DNA from: Litoribacter populi
GTDB lineage: Bacteria; Bacteroidota; Bacteroidia; Cytophagales; Cyclobacteriaceae
Assembly: GCF_007483685.1 (NCBI RefSeq)
Contig: NZ_VMKN01000001.1
Coordinates: 875,815 to 939,814 of the forward strand
Reading direction: 5' to 3'
Length of the DNA stretch: 64,000 nucleotides
The position numbers were made by a program, and so were the translations under genes. The notes under the pieces were generated by a model. That model was not told the origin of the DNA. It did not search any database and was given only the letters and a program-made list of their open reading frames with translations. Shown here in pieces: positions 24,279 through 32,948 of the stretch (position 1 is its first letter; the number at the start of each line of letters is the position of its first letter).

Positions 24279-26645
24279 ATGTACCAAAACTACATCAAAA
24301 TCGCACTAAGGGGCTTTGTGAAGCACAAGCTGACCTTTTTTATCAACCTCTTTGGCTTGGCTTTAGGGTTGTGGGTTGCCATGATTATCGGCCTTTGGGT
24401 CAAGGACGAATTGTCCATGGACAAAGATTTTAAGGATATTGACCAGGTCTATAGAGTGATGGGTCACCAGAGCTATGGTCCTGAGATTTTCACTTTCACT
24501 TCCACCCCGGGCATTTTGGCCAGAGAGCTGAAAGAAGTTCAGCCGGAGGTGGAACGCGCAGCCACTTTTACCTGGATTGACAACAACCTTTTTATACAGG
24601 GAGAAAATAGGGTAAAACTCAACGGCTTTTATGCCCAACCGGACTACCTACATATCCTGCAGTACGATCTGCTCCACGGAGACAGGGAAAACCTTCTAAC
24701 TGATAAATCAAATGTGGTCTTGACCAAAGAGGCTGCAATCAAGTTGTTTGGGAAAACGGATGTAGTCGGAGAAGCGGTAGTGATGAAAGAGGAGGGAGAG
24801 ACTACTTTTTTTGTACAGGCTGTTCTGGAAACCCTTCCCACAAACACCACTTGGCAGTTTGAATACATTCTACCATATCAGGTTATGTTTGATCAAGAAA
24901 TTAACCAATGGCTGCAACATTGGGGAAATAACGGGCCAAACACCCTGGTTAAACTACACCCTCACGTTGACGGAAGTGCTTTTTCTGATGGTATTACCGA
25001 TTTTATCAAGGAACGCCACGAAACCAGCAATGTCAGCTTGTTTGCCTATCCGCAGAAGGAGCTTTATCTCCATGGCAAATTTGTGGATGGCAAACTCCAG
25101 GGTGGAAGAATTGAATATGTCCGGCTTTTCTCCATCATCGGACTCTTTGTGCTGCTGATCGCCTGTATCAACTTCATGAACCTTTCCACAGCCAAATCCC
25201 AAAAAAGGGCCAAGGAGGTGGGGGTTAGAAAAGTAGTGGGTGCTGAAAACAAAAGCCTGATCTTCCAATTCCTGAGCGAGTCTCTACTGCTGACCTTTTT
25301 GGCTTCCATCTTCGCCATTTTGTTGGTGGAATTGACCATGCCGATATTCAATGAATTGACTGGGAAAACCCTGTTCATTCCTTATGGAGATGGAGGTTTT
25401 TGGCTCTATTTGCTGATCATTATTCTTTTCACAGGGGTGGTTGCGGGTAGTTATCCTGCCTTTTACCTTTCAGGGACAAAAGTAGTGGCAGTATTCCGGA
25501 ACAATATGAAAGCTGGGAAGAGTGTGGTTTTGGCCCGTAAAAGCTTGGTGTTGGTGCAATTTATCTTAGCCACGATGTTGATCGTTTCTACGGTGGTGGT
25601 TTACCAGCAGATAAATTATGCCCTAAAGAAGGATCTAGGATATGTAAAGGAGCAGCTATTAGTGATGCCTCTTGAAGGTCAACTTTTCACTAACTATGAA
25701 ACCTTTCAAAACAGATTGGAACAAAATCCGGAAATCCAGGCGGTAAGCAGATCTACTCACAGTATGCTTGGAAGAAATTCCAATACCGGTGATGTGGCCT
25801 GGGAAGGCAAAGATCCAAATTTTACAGCATTGTTTGAAATCATGCGGGTAGATTATGGTTTTTTGGAGACAGTAGGGCTGAAACTAGTTAAAGGTGAAGA
25901 CTTCAATATAAATAAAGGAGCAGATTCTTTGCAAGGAGCCATAATCAATGAAAAAGCCTACCAACTCATCACACAGGACAACCCCGGGGCCACTTCCTTT
26001 AAACTTTGGGACAAGGAGAGGAACATCACCGGTGTGGTGGCCGACTTTCATTTCCAGAGTGTTCACCAAGTTGTGGAGCCTGCGATTTTCCTATTAGATC
26101 CGGCATTTGCCTGGCAGGGCTTTATTCGATTGGGAACGGGCGATATACACAATACCATCGCATCCTTGGAAAGAACTGCGGCAGAAATAAATCCTGATTT
26201 CCCTTTTCAGTACAGTTTCATGGATGAGAATTATGCCAGAATGTATAGCGAGGATGTCAGATTGAGGGATTTGGCTAAATATTTTAGTATTCTAACCATC
26301 CTGATTTCCTGTCTGGGTTTGCTTGGTCTGTCGGCGCATATTGCAGAACAAAAGACCAAAGAAATCGGCATTAGGAAAGTGTTGGGAGCTTCCACATTTT
26401 CGATTTTAAATGTCATCAATCGGGAGTTTTTGATTATCGTGTTGGTCTCAATAGCTATTGGTTCTGGGGTGGCCTACTGGTTTATGCAGAATTGGTTGAA
26501 TGGATATGCCTATAGGATAGACTTTGAGTGGTGGTTCATTCCATTAGCCGCAGCCGTAATTCTGGCTATAGCCTATCTAACTGTGACGCTGCAATCCTTC
26601 AAGGCAGCACGGGTCAACCCTATGAAATCGTTGAAAACGGAATAA
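24279..26645 (+). CDS. FtsX/MacB-type ABC transporter permease
   Basis: 788 residues, beginning MYQNYIKIALRGFVKHK. First FtsX signature INFMNLSTAKSQKRAKEVGVRK, second EQKTKEIGIRKVLGA, with eight predicted helices and two periplasmic domains. It directly follows a canonical ATPase and is followed by another permease. This makes 21601-29194 the most complete exporter operon of the locus: adaptor, ATPase and two permeases. It has no UAS-type site of its own, consistent with read-through from the promoter at 21533. Confidence 0.93.
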   Translation: MYQNYIKIALRGFVKHKLTFFINLFGLALGLWVAMIIGLWVKDELSMDKDFKDIDQVYRVMGHQSYGPEIFTFTSTPGILARELKEVQPEVERAATFTWIDNNLFIQGENRVKLNGFYAQPDYLHILQYDLLHGDRENLLTDKSNVVLTKEAAIKLFGKTDVVGEAVVMKEEGETTFFVQAVLETLPTNTTWQFEYILPYQVMFDQEINQWLQHWGNNGPNTLVKLHPHVDGSAFSDGITDFIKERHETSNVSLFAYPQKELYLHGKFVDGKLQGGRIEYVRLFSIIGLFVLLIACINFMNLSTAKSQKRAKEVGVRKVVGAENKSLIFQFLSESLLLTFLASIFAILLVELTMPIFNELTGKTLFIPYGDGGFWLYLLIIILFTGVVAGSYPAFYLSGTKVVAVFRNNMKAGKSVVLARKSLVLVQFILATMLIVSTVVVYQQINYALKKDLGYVKEQLLVMPLEGQLFTNYETFQNRLEQNPEIQAVSRSTHSMLGRNSNTGDVAWEGKDPNFTALFEIMRVDYGFLETVGLKLVKGEDFNINKGADSLQGAIINEKAYQLITQDNPGATSFKLWDKERNITGVVADFHFQSVHQVVEPAIFLLDPAFAWQGFIRLGTGDIHNTIASLERTAAEINPDFPFQYSFMDENYARMYSEDVRLRDLAKYFSILTILISCLGLLGLSAHIAEQKTKEIGIRKVLGASTFSILNVINREFLIIVLVSIAIGSGVAYWFMQNWLNGYAYRIDFEWWFIPLAAAVILAIAYLTVTLQSFKAARVNPMKSLKTE

Positions 26646-26650
26646 GGGAC

Positions 26651-26685
26651 TTTGTAGGGGCGGAAAATTCTCCGTCCCCTACAAA
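26651..26685. repeat. TTTGTAGGGGCGGA inverted repeat
   Basis: Arms TTTGTAGGGGCGGA and TCCGTCCCCTACAAA pair across a short AAATTC loop with a single bulge, 6 bp after the permease stop. There is no T-run, so a simple terminator is unlikely. It resembles the short palindromic GTAGGGGC elements scattered in many genomes, or an RNA-processing hairpin. Confidence 0.6.
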
Positions 26686-26746
26686 GGGAACCTTAAATCG
26701 GAATAATCAAAATTGCCCATTTCCACCATCATTTTGTAAAGACATT

Positions 26747-29194
26747 ATGATCCGAAACTACATCAAGGTTTCCCTTCGAAACCTGGCCAAGAAAAAAGCC
26801 TATAGCCTCATTAATATTCTTGGTTTGGCTGTAGGTATAACCAGCTGCCTGTTGATTGTGCTTTTCATCCAGCATGAGTTTTCCTATGACAGATTTTTCA
26901 AGGATCACGAACGGGTTTACCGCATGCCTCTGGAGAGGATTTACCCTAACCATTCCACTTATTATGCAGTGGTGCCGCATTCCTTTGCTGCCAGGGCAAA
27001 GGAAAGTTTCGGTGAAATAGAGGAGGCCACTATCGCCGCAAGAGTCACGAATCAGGAATTAACTTACATCAATGAAAGGGAGGAGAGTGTCCGGTTTGTC
27101 GAGGAAATTATTTTGGCAGCAGATAGCTCATTTCTCAAGGTTTTTCCGATGGATCCTGTTGGGGGTAAATATGGAAACCTGCTGACAAAGGCGGATGAAA
27201 TAGTCATTTCGGAAGAATTTGCGGGACGTTATTTTGGAAGCGAAGATCCCATTGGGAAGGTAATTAAACTGGGGGAGGAAATGGAGTTTGCCGTTTCGGC
27301 GGTAATCCCTGATTTGCCTGAAAACTCCCACATGAAGTTCAGCGCCTTGATCTCCATCCTTGCCCATCCTATGATCACTAGGGAAAATTACACTACCTTC
27401 TCGGCTTATACCTATTTCAAGCTTAGGGAAGGAGTGGATCCTAAAGTGATTGAATCCAAGATGCCGCAATTGGTGGATACTTATGCCGCCGGGCAAATAG
27501 AGCGGGAATTGAATAAGTCCTGGACAGAGTATAAGGCAGCCGGCAATGGCTATCGATATTTTCTCCAGTCTCTAAGTAGCATCCATTTGGATCCCCAGAA
27601 CATTGAAGCCCAGATGAAGCCTTCTGGAAACATCAATTCCATTTATATTTTAATAGGGGTGGCTATTTTAATTTTGGGTATAGCCTGTGTGAATTTTATG
27701 AATCTCTCCATTGCCCGATCAGCAGAAAGGGCCAAGGAAATCGGAGTGAGGAAAGTTATGGGCTCATTAAGACAACAATTGATGGGACAGTTTCTTACGG
27801 AGGCGTTTTGTCTGGCTGCCCTGGGTGTGATTATAGCTTTGGCCCTCACCGTATTGCTGATGCCTGCCTTTAATGAGCTGACGGAAAAGCAGATTGAGCT
27901 GCCTTTTAACCTTTTGACAGTGATAGGATTTGTGGGTCTGGTACTGGTAGTGGGGCTTTTGGCGGGCATTTATCCGGCTACTGTGCTTTCTTCCTTCAAA
28001 CCAGTAGAAGTGATGAAGGGGAAGTTTACCGGCAGTCAAAATGGCCAATGGATCAGAAACGGACTGGTAGTTTTTCAATTCTGGATTTCAATCATCTTGA
28101 TAATCGGAACCTTGGTTATTAGAAACCAAATGCAGTACATGCAGGAGGTGTCGCTCGGGTTTGACAAGGAACATGTTCTTGTACTTGAGACCGGATTTAA
28201 CTTTGAACCCCAGAAATTGCAGACCTTTGTGGAAGAAATCAGGGGGTTGCCGGAAGTGAAAGAGGCTGCGGCCACTTTTGCCCTACCCGGTAGGGAAGGG
28301 GCATTTTTTGGTATACATTTTCAACCGGAAGGATCCTCCGAAATATTGACTACGAAGTCGATGGTTGTGGCTGATGGGTTGGCGGAAACGCTGGGATTGG
28401 AGCTGGTAGAGGGCAGGTGGTTTTCCGAGAATTCCCACGATTCCCTGTATGTAATTCTAAATGAGACAGCTGTGCAGTTGATGGATATAGAAAATCCTAT
28501 CGGCGCCAAGTTGATCGAGGTGAGAAATGAAGAGGATGAAACTCAGGTGCTTCAACACACTATCATCGGCATCGTTAGAGATTTTAATTTTCTTTCCCTG
28601 AGGGATGAAATCACACCTTTGGTATTGCAGAGCAATGAGCTGTTTGGGGTAGGTGGTCAATTTGTAGTCGCTAGGATCCATCCTAATGAGATCCCTAATG
28701 CTATCTCTGCTATTGAGACCAAATGGATGCAAATTGGACCTGAGCAAGCTTTTCAGTATTCTTTTCTAAATGAAAACCTCAACAATCAGTATAGGCAAGA
28801 ACAACAGGTGGGGCAGATTTTTTCTATATTTTCCGGGTTGGCCATATTCGTGTCCTGCATTGGCTTGTTTGGACTTTCTGCCTATGTTACCAGCCTCCGC
28901 ACCAAAGAAATAGGGGTCAGAAAGGTGTTGGGGGCATCGGTCTATGGGGTTATTCTGATGCTGAACAAGGACTTCTCTAAGATGATATTGCTGGCTTTTC
29001 TGCTTGCGGCTCCGGTAGCTTGGTGGCTGATGGACAAGTGGTGGCTTGAAAATTTTGCCTTTAGGGTAAATGTAAACGGTTGGGTCATGTTGGCAGCAGG
29101 ATTACTTGTGCTGTTGTTGGCCTGGTTGACGGTGAGTTTCCAGACCTTCAAAGCGGCCCTGGCCAATCCGGTTGAATCATTAAAAAGTGAGTAA
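26747..29194 (+). CDS. FtsX/MacB-type ABC transporter permease
   Basis: 815 residues from ATG 26747 (MIRNYIKVSLRNLAKKK). An open frame extends 73 codons upstream, but that extension overlaps the end of the previous permease and has no membrane character, so the later ATG is chosen. First FtsX signature VNFMNLSIARSAERAKEIGVRK, second LRTKEIGVRKVLGA. It is in operon order after the permease at 24279 (101 bp, with a hairpin between). Two permeases in one operon may form a heterodimer or alternative pumps (inference). Confidence 0.92.
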   Translation: MIRNYIKVSLRNLAKKKAYSLINILGLAVGITSCLLIVLFIQHEFSYDRFFKDHERVYRMPLERIYPNHSTYYAVVPHSFAARAKESFGEIEEATIAARVTNQELTYINEREESVRFVEEIILAADSSFLKVFPMDPVGGKYGNLLTKADEIVISEEFAGRYFGSEDPIGKVIKLGEEMEFAVSAVIPDLPENSHMKFSALISILAHPMITRENYTTFSAYTYFKLREGVDPKVIESKMPQLVDTYAAGQIERELNKSWTEYKAAGNGYRYFLQSLSSIHLDPQNIEAQMKPSGNINSIYILIGVAILILGIACVNFMNLSIARSAERAKEIGVRKVMGSLRQQLMGQFLTEAFCLAALGVIIALALTVLLMPAFNELTEKQIELPFNLLTVIGFVGLVLVVGLLAGIYPATVLSSFKPVEVMKGKFTGSQNGQWIRNGLVVFQFWISIILIIGTLVIRNQMQYMQEVSLGFDKEHVLVLETGFNFEPQKLQTFVEEIRGLPEVKEAAATFALPGREGAFFGIHFQPEGSSEILTTKSMVVADGLAETLGLELVEGRWFSENSHDSLYVILNETAVQLMDIENPIGAKLIEVRNEEDETQVLQHTIIGIVRDFNFLSLRDEITPLVLQSNELFGVGGQFVVARIHPNEIPNAISAIETKWMQIGPEQAFQYSFLNENLNNQYRQEQQVGQIFSIFSGLAIFVSCIGLFGLSAYVTSLRTKEIGVRKVLGASVYGVILMLNKDFSKMILLAFLLAAPVAWWLMDKWWLENFAFRVNVNGWVMLAAGLLVLLLAWLTVSFQTFKAALANPVESLKSE

Positions 29195-29247
29195 TCGCCA
29201 TTTTTATTCATTTCCTCTTAGAGCCGGTAAAACTTTTTAACCTTGTT

Positions 29248-29345
29248 CGTTTACGGACGAAATTGGTCGTTGTTGATGTTCCAAACTCAAATAAACTCCC
29301 CCTGTGGGCTTTATGATAGGGTATTCACTGGCATGAAAGTAGAAT
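29248..29345 (+). promoter_or_regulatory. Enhancer-like site plus -24/-12 promoter for permease 29380
   Basis: The element at 29248-29269 reads CG, TTTA, CGGACG, AAAT, TGGTCG. TGGCATGAAAGTAGAAT begins at 29329, 60 bp on, and is almost the same as the promoter at 43094 (TGGCACGAATGTAGAAT). Predicted start is near 29355, 25 nt before the ATG. Confidence 0.78.
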
Positions 29346-29379
29346 ATTTATATTTAATTTTTAGCAAAACCTTTTCATT

Positions 29380-31803
29380 ATGATTTACAATTACCTTAAA
29401 ATTATTTTTAGGCAGCTTTTTAAAAATAAGGCATATGCTTTTTTGAACATAGGTGGTTTAGCAATTGGGATAATGGCCGTGATGCTCATCATGATTTATT
29501 TCCGTTTTGAATTCAGCTTTGACAGGGATTTGCGCCATTCCTCACAACTTTTTAGGGTAAATCTTCACTCTCAATCCGAAGGACAAGTGATTGAGCGTTC
29601 CACTCGAACTTCTCCCGGAATAGGTTCGGTTATAGAAAGAGAGGTTGCGGGAGTGGAGGCATTGAGTAGAGTCGTCATCCTTGGGGAGGTAATTGCGGGT
29701 TATGAAAAGGATTATATTCGAGAGGAAAATATTTTCTTAGTAGACCCTCAATACATAGATTTTTTTGATCTTAATATTAAAACAGGGAATTCGGCTTTGT
29801 TGGAAGATCCCCTTAAAGTAATGATCTCTGAAGTAGTGGCCCTTAAAGTTTTTGGAGATGAAAATCCTTTAGGAAAATTGCTTGATATCAACAGTACAAA
29901 TTTTGATGGATCGGTTGAGTTCGAGGTGGTGGGAGTATACGAGTCTTTGCCAGCTAACCGTCACCTTCAGCCTGAAATCCTGATTTCCTATGCTACCTTG
30001 CACCATTTTATAGGTAAAGAAATTGATGAGTCTTTTGATTGGCTTAACCTCTATTCTTACCTAAAAATTTCAGAAAATACTTCCCATGCTTATATAGAGG
30101 ACCAGATTAATAATGTCTTGCAAAACCACTATGGAAAGCAATTAGCCTCCTCCGGTACCGATTGGAAACTCTTTTTGCAACCGATAGGAGAAATACATAC
30201 TACTCCTGATCTGGTGGGTGAGTTTGCAAAAGGAGTGGACGGGAGGAAGCTTCAGTATTTTTTATGGATTGCCGCTTTTGTCCTCTTGATGGTGTACCTG
30301 AACAGTATCAATATTGCTAACTCTAAAGCTTTAAACCGTTCGAAGGAAATCGGGGTAAGGAAGGCTTCCGGAGGCAATAAACAACAGCTCCTTTTCCAGT
30401 TTATGCTGGAATCAGCCATAATCAACCTATTAGCAGTCTGCGTTGCAGGAATAGTGATTCACGCGTTTGGTAAACTATGGGTTCAATTGATGGGTTTGGG
30501 TCTTCCAGAGGATGTTTTTAGCCTTTCAGTGCTATTCATTCCACTCTTAGCACTGTGGGTTTTAGGTACTTTGGCCTCTGGACTGTATCCTGCAATGGTC
30601 CTTACATCATTTTCCCCCGCGCATGCCCTGAAGGGTACTTTAAAATTTAAGATAAATACCACATTTTCACGTCCTTTACTGGTAGTTCAACTAGTATTCT
30701 GCTTATTGATTTTGTCCGGGATTTTTACAGTTTATCTGCAGCTAGACCATATGAGAGGGCAGAAGCTTGGATTGTCCATACAGGATAAATTGGTTGTAAG
30801 AACTCCAATGCTTTTTGTAGAAGATAGTGGCAATTATCAAAGTGAAATCAGTCATCATTTTAATGAATTGACTGGTGTAAAAAATGTTGGAGTGACCAAT
30901 GAGATACCCGGCAATGAAGTTTATTGGAGGTCAAGTGAATTTTATCGCGAAGGTGGGGAAAAGAGTGGGGAAATGTATACTATGCTTCATGTAGGTAAAA
31001 AATATTTTGACCTATTTGACATTGAAATTAGGTCCGGCAGGGGTTTCAATACAACTCTAGATGAAGGTGAGGAAGCCATTATCAATGAGAAGGCTCGGGA
31101 AGCTTTAGGTTTTTCAGACAATCAGGCCGCTATTGGTGAAAAACTCATTTTTGGCGGACGGGGAAGTAGTCAAGGTGTGCCCATAGTTGGTGTGGTGTCA
31201 AATTATCGTCAACAAGGTGTAAATGTGGAGGTGAATCCAATGGTATTGAATTATTCTCCAGGGGATTTAAATTACTATGTGGTGGATGTAGAAAAAGGAC
31301 AGATGGCCACCACCTTGCCCTCAATAAAGGCCACCTTTCAACAACTTTTTCCAAACTCTCCTTTCGAGTATTATTTTCTTGATGAACATTTTGATAAGCA
31401 GTATAAGAGTGAAATACTATTCGTTCGATTGTTTGGATTAGCGGCCATGGTTGCCATTCTTATAGCTGTTATGGGGATTTTAGGAGTGACTTCACAACTG
31501 TTGGCTCAACGAAGTAAGGAGGTGAGTATTCGCAAAATATTGGGAGCAAGTTTTGAGGACGTATTTTATCTCATATCCAAGGAATATATATCATGGTTAG
31601 GAGTTTGTTTCGTTATTGGGATACCATCATCTTATTACCTTTTTTCCAACTGGCTTGATACCTTTATTATCAAAATAACTTTGGGTTGGTGGTTTTACCT
31701 GCTACCGGCGGCAGTGGTAATTCTGATTTTTTCTCTCGCTACTGTATTTCAAACAGTAAAGACAGCCCTTGTCAACCCTGCAGAGATCTTAAAAAACGAA
31801 TAA
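29380..31803 (+). CDS. FtsX/MacB-type ABC transporter permease, divergent member
   Basis: 807 residues, beginning MIYNYLKIIFRQLFKNK. The overall two-FtsX layout is kept. The first signature is the most divergent in the locus (LNSINIANSKALNRSKEIGVRKASGG, with Gly-Gly in place of Gly-Ala); the second reads QRSKEVSIRKILGA. Codon use appears more AT-rich than in neighbouring permeases such as 35466 (visual impression). It has its own UAS-type unit and no adjacent ATPase. The following DUF2807 gene has a separate unit. Confidence 0.9.
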   Translation: MIYNYLKIIFRQLFKNKAYAFLNIGGLAIGIMAVMLIMIYFRFEFSFDRDLRHSSQLFRVNLHSQSEGQVIERSTRTSPGIGSVIEREVAGVEALSRVVILGEVIAGYEKDYIREENIFLVDPQYIDFFDLNIKTGNSALLEDPLKVMISEVVALKVFGDENPLGKLLDINSTNFDGSVEFEVVGVYESLPANRHLQPEILISYATLHHFIGKEIDESFDWLNLYSYLKISENTSHAYIEDQINNVLQNHYGKQLASSGTDWKLFLQPIGEIHTTPDLVGEFAKGVDGRKLQYFLWIAAFVLLMVYLNSINIANSKALNRSKEIGVRKASGGNKQQLLFQFMLESAIINLLAVCVAGIVIHAFGKLWVQLMGLGLPEDVFSLSVLFIPLLALWVLGTLASGLYPAMVLTSFSPAHALKGTLKFKINTTFSRPLLVVQLVFCLLILSGIFTVYLQLDHMRGQKLGLSIQDKLVVRTPMLFVEDSGNYQSEISHHFNELTGVKNVGVTNEIPGNEVYWRSSEFYREGGEKSGEMYTMLHVGKKYFDLFDIEIRSGRGFNTTLDEGEEAIINEKAREALGFSDNQAAIGEKLIFGGRGSSQGVPIVGVVSNYRQQGVNVEVNPMVLNYSPGDLNYYVVDVEKGQMATTLPSIKATFQQLFPNSPFEYYFLDEHFDKQYKSEILFVRLFGLAAMVAILIAVMGILGVTSQLLAQRSKEVSIRKILGASFEDVFYLISKEYISWLGVCFVIGIPSSYYLFSNWLDTFIIKITLGWWFYLLPAAVVILIFSLATVFQTVKTALVNPAEILKNE

Positions 31804-31811
31804 CATTTGAC

Positions 31812-31912
31812 CGCTGCTGGACAATTTTTTGAAGATATCGGACAGGTGATTTGGAAGAATGATGCCCCTGAGGGCTGAATGCCAGTTTTCGACTATGGCA
31901 TACAATTAGGCT
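31812..31912 (+). promoter_or_regulatory. Degenerate enhancer-like site plus -24/-12 promoter for the DUF2807 gene
   Basis: The element at 31812-31833 reads CG, CTGC, TGGACA, ATTT, TTTGAA: the frame is kept but the right half-site is eroded. TGGCATACAATTAGGCT begins at 31896, 63 bp downstream, a strong match to the other promoters. Predicted start is near 31922, 28 nt before ATG 31950. I would trust the promoter more than the binding site. Confidence 0.6.
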
Positions 31913-31949
31913 TGTAGAAACCATATTAGACAACAAAACCCCACTGATC

Positions 31950-32642
31950 ATGAAAACTCTCATAACAAGTTCTTTAGCATTGATTTTTACCTTTTTAATA
32001 TCGGTTGGTTTTGCCCAGGGAACCGAGACGAGGCAAGTTGAATCATTTTCCAAAATAAAAACCGGTGGCAGCTGGAATGTATACATACAGCAGGGGGACC
32101 GGGAAGAGGTGCGCTTGGAGTCCAAAAATATTGAATTGAGTAAAATAAAAACTGAAGTGCAAGGCGACGAACTGAATGTGTATCTGGAAAAAGGCAACTA
32201 TAATAATGTTCGCCTGACGGTCTTCATTACTTTTAGAAACTTAGAAAGCCTAACTTTTGGTGGTTCTGGGAATTTGATAAGTGAAGGTGATATTGTTGCT
32301 GACGAATTGAAAGTAGCGTTGGGTGGCTCAGGAGATGCTCGTTTTCAAGATATCCGTGCTGACCACCTTAGCCTGAAAATGAGCGGGTCAGGTAATGTAC
32401 ATATTGCTGGTGGAACTGTTGGCGAGTTGAAAGTCAACCAATCCGGCTCGGGGAATTTTAAGGGTATGAACCTTCAGGCTGATGGAGTGAACATTACCAA
32501 GGCCGGTTCCGGTAATACCGAAATAACGGCAAACAGTTCTCTGGAGGTTTCTTCCTCTGGATCTGGAAATATTGCTTACCAAGGCAACCCTAGCATCAAC
32601 CAAGTTAAGATTGCCGGCTCGGGCAAACTTGTTAAAAAATAG
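31950..32642 (+). CDS. DUF2807 (GIN-domain) exported protein
   Basis: 230 residues. The signal peptide ends near VGFAQ. The rest is a repetitive parallel beta-helix-like domain with recurring G-S-G-N/D motifs (GGSGNL, GSGDARF, GSGNVHI, GSGNFKG, GSGNTEI, GSGNIAY), the signature of the DUF2807 'putative auto-transporter adhesin head GIN' family common in Bacteroidota. Family function is unknown; members often neighbour envelope-stress or transport genes. It is monocistronic with a terminator at 32736-32765. Its sigma54-like promoter links it to the exporter regulon. Confidence 0.92.
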   Translation: MKTLITSSLALIFTFLISVGFAQGTETRQVESFSKIKTGGSWNVYIQQGDREEVRLESKNIELSKIKTEVQGDELNVYLEKGNYNNVRLTVFITFRNLESLTFGGSGNLISEGDIVADELKVALGGSGDARFQDIRADHLSLKMSGSGNVHIAGGTVGELKVNQSGSGNFKGMNLQADGVNITKAGSGNTEITANSSLEVSSSGSGNIAYQGNPSINQVKIAGSGKLVKK

Positions 32643-32735
32643 TTACTGGTCACCAGTATTTGACCCCATGCATTTTTTTGGTCTATGGTCTCTAGTCTTC
32701 AGACTTTTCTTTAAAGGTTTAAACAATTCGGAAAG

Positions 32736-32765
32736 TGCCTATCTATTTGGATAGGCATTTTTTTT
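32736..32765 (+). terminator. Rho-independent terminator after DUF2807
   Basis: A perfect 8-bp stem TGCCTATC/GATAGGCA with a 6-nt loop is followed by eight T residues. Confidence 0.85.
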
Positions 32766-32790
32766 CAGCCTAGTGTACGAAAACTTTGCC

Positions 32791-32889
32791 CGTCAGCGAA
32801 CAAAGGTGTTCGATAATATTCGGGGTGAGTTTCTGAAAATGCAGTAAATGTTGGTTTTAAAGGGGTTTTATATGGCATAAAGATGGGAA
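32791..32889 (+). promoter_or_regulatory. Enhancer-like site plus -24/-12 promoter for permease 32949
   Basis: The element at 32791-32812 reads CG, TCAG, CGAACA, AAGG, TGTTCG: perfect half-sites, identical in its 16-bp core to the element at 43011. TGGCATAAAGATGGGAA begins at 32873, 61 bp downstream. Predicted start is near 32899, 50 nt before the ATG. No gene lies in 32643-32948. Confidence 0.8.
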
Positions 32890-32948
32890 TGTCAAAGCAG
32901 GGAAAGGGGAATTGCTTCCTGGCAGTATTGTATTAATAATCTATAAGC

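Noticed and set aside
26528..26746. 73-codon N-terminal extension of the second permease in the adaptor operon
   Set aside because: It overlaps the preceding permease gene out of frame and has no matching segment in paralogues.
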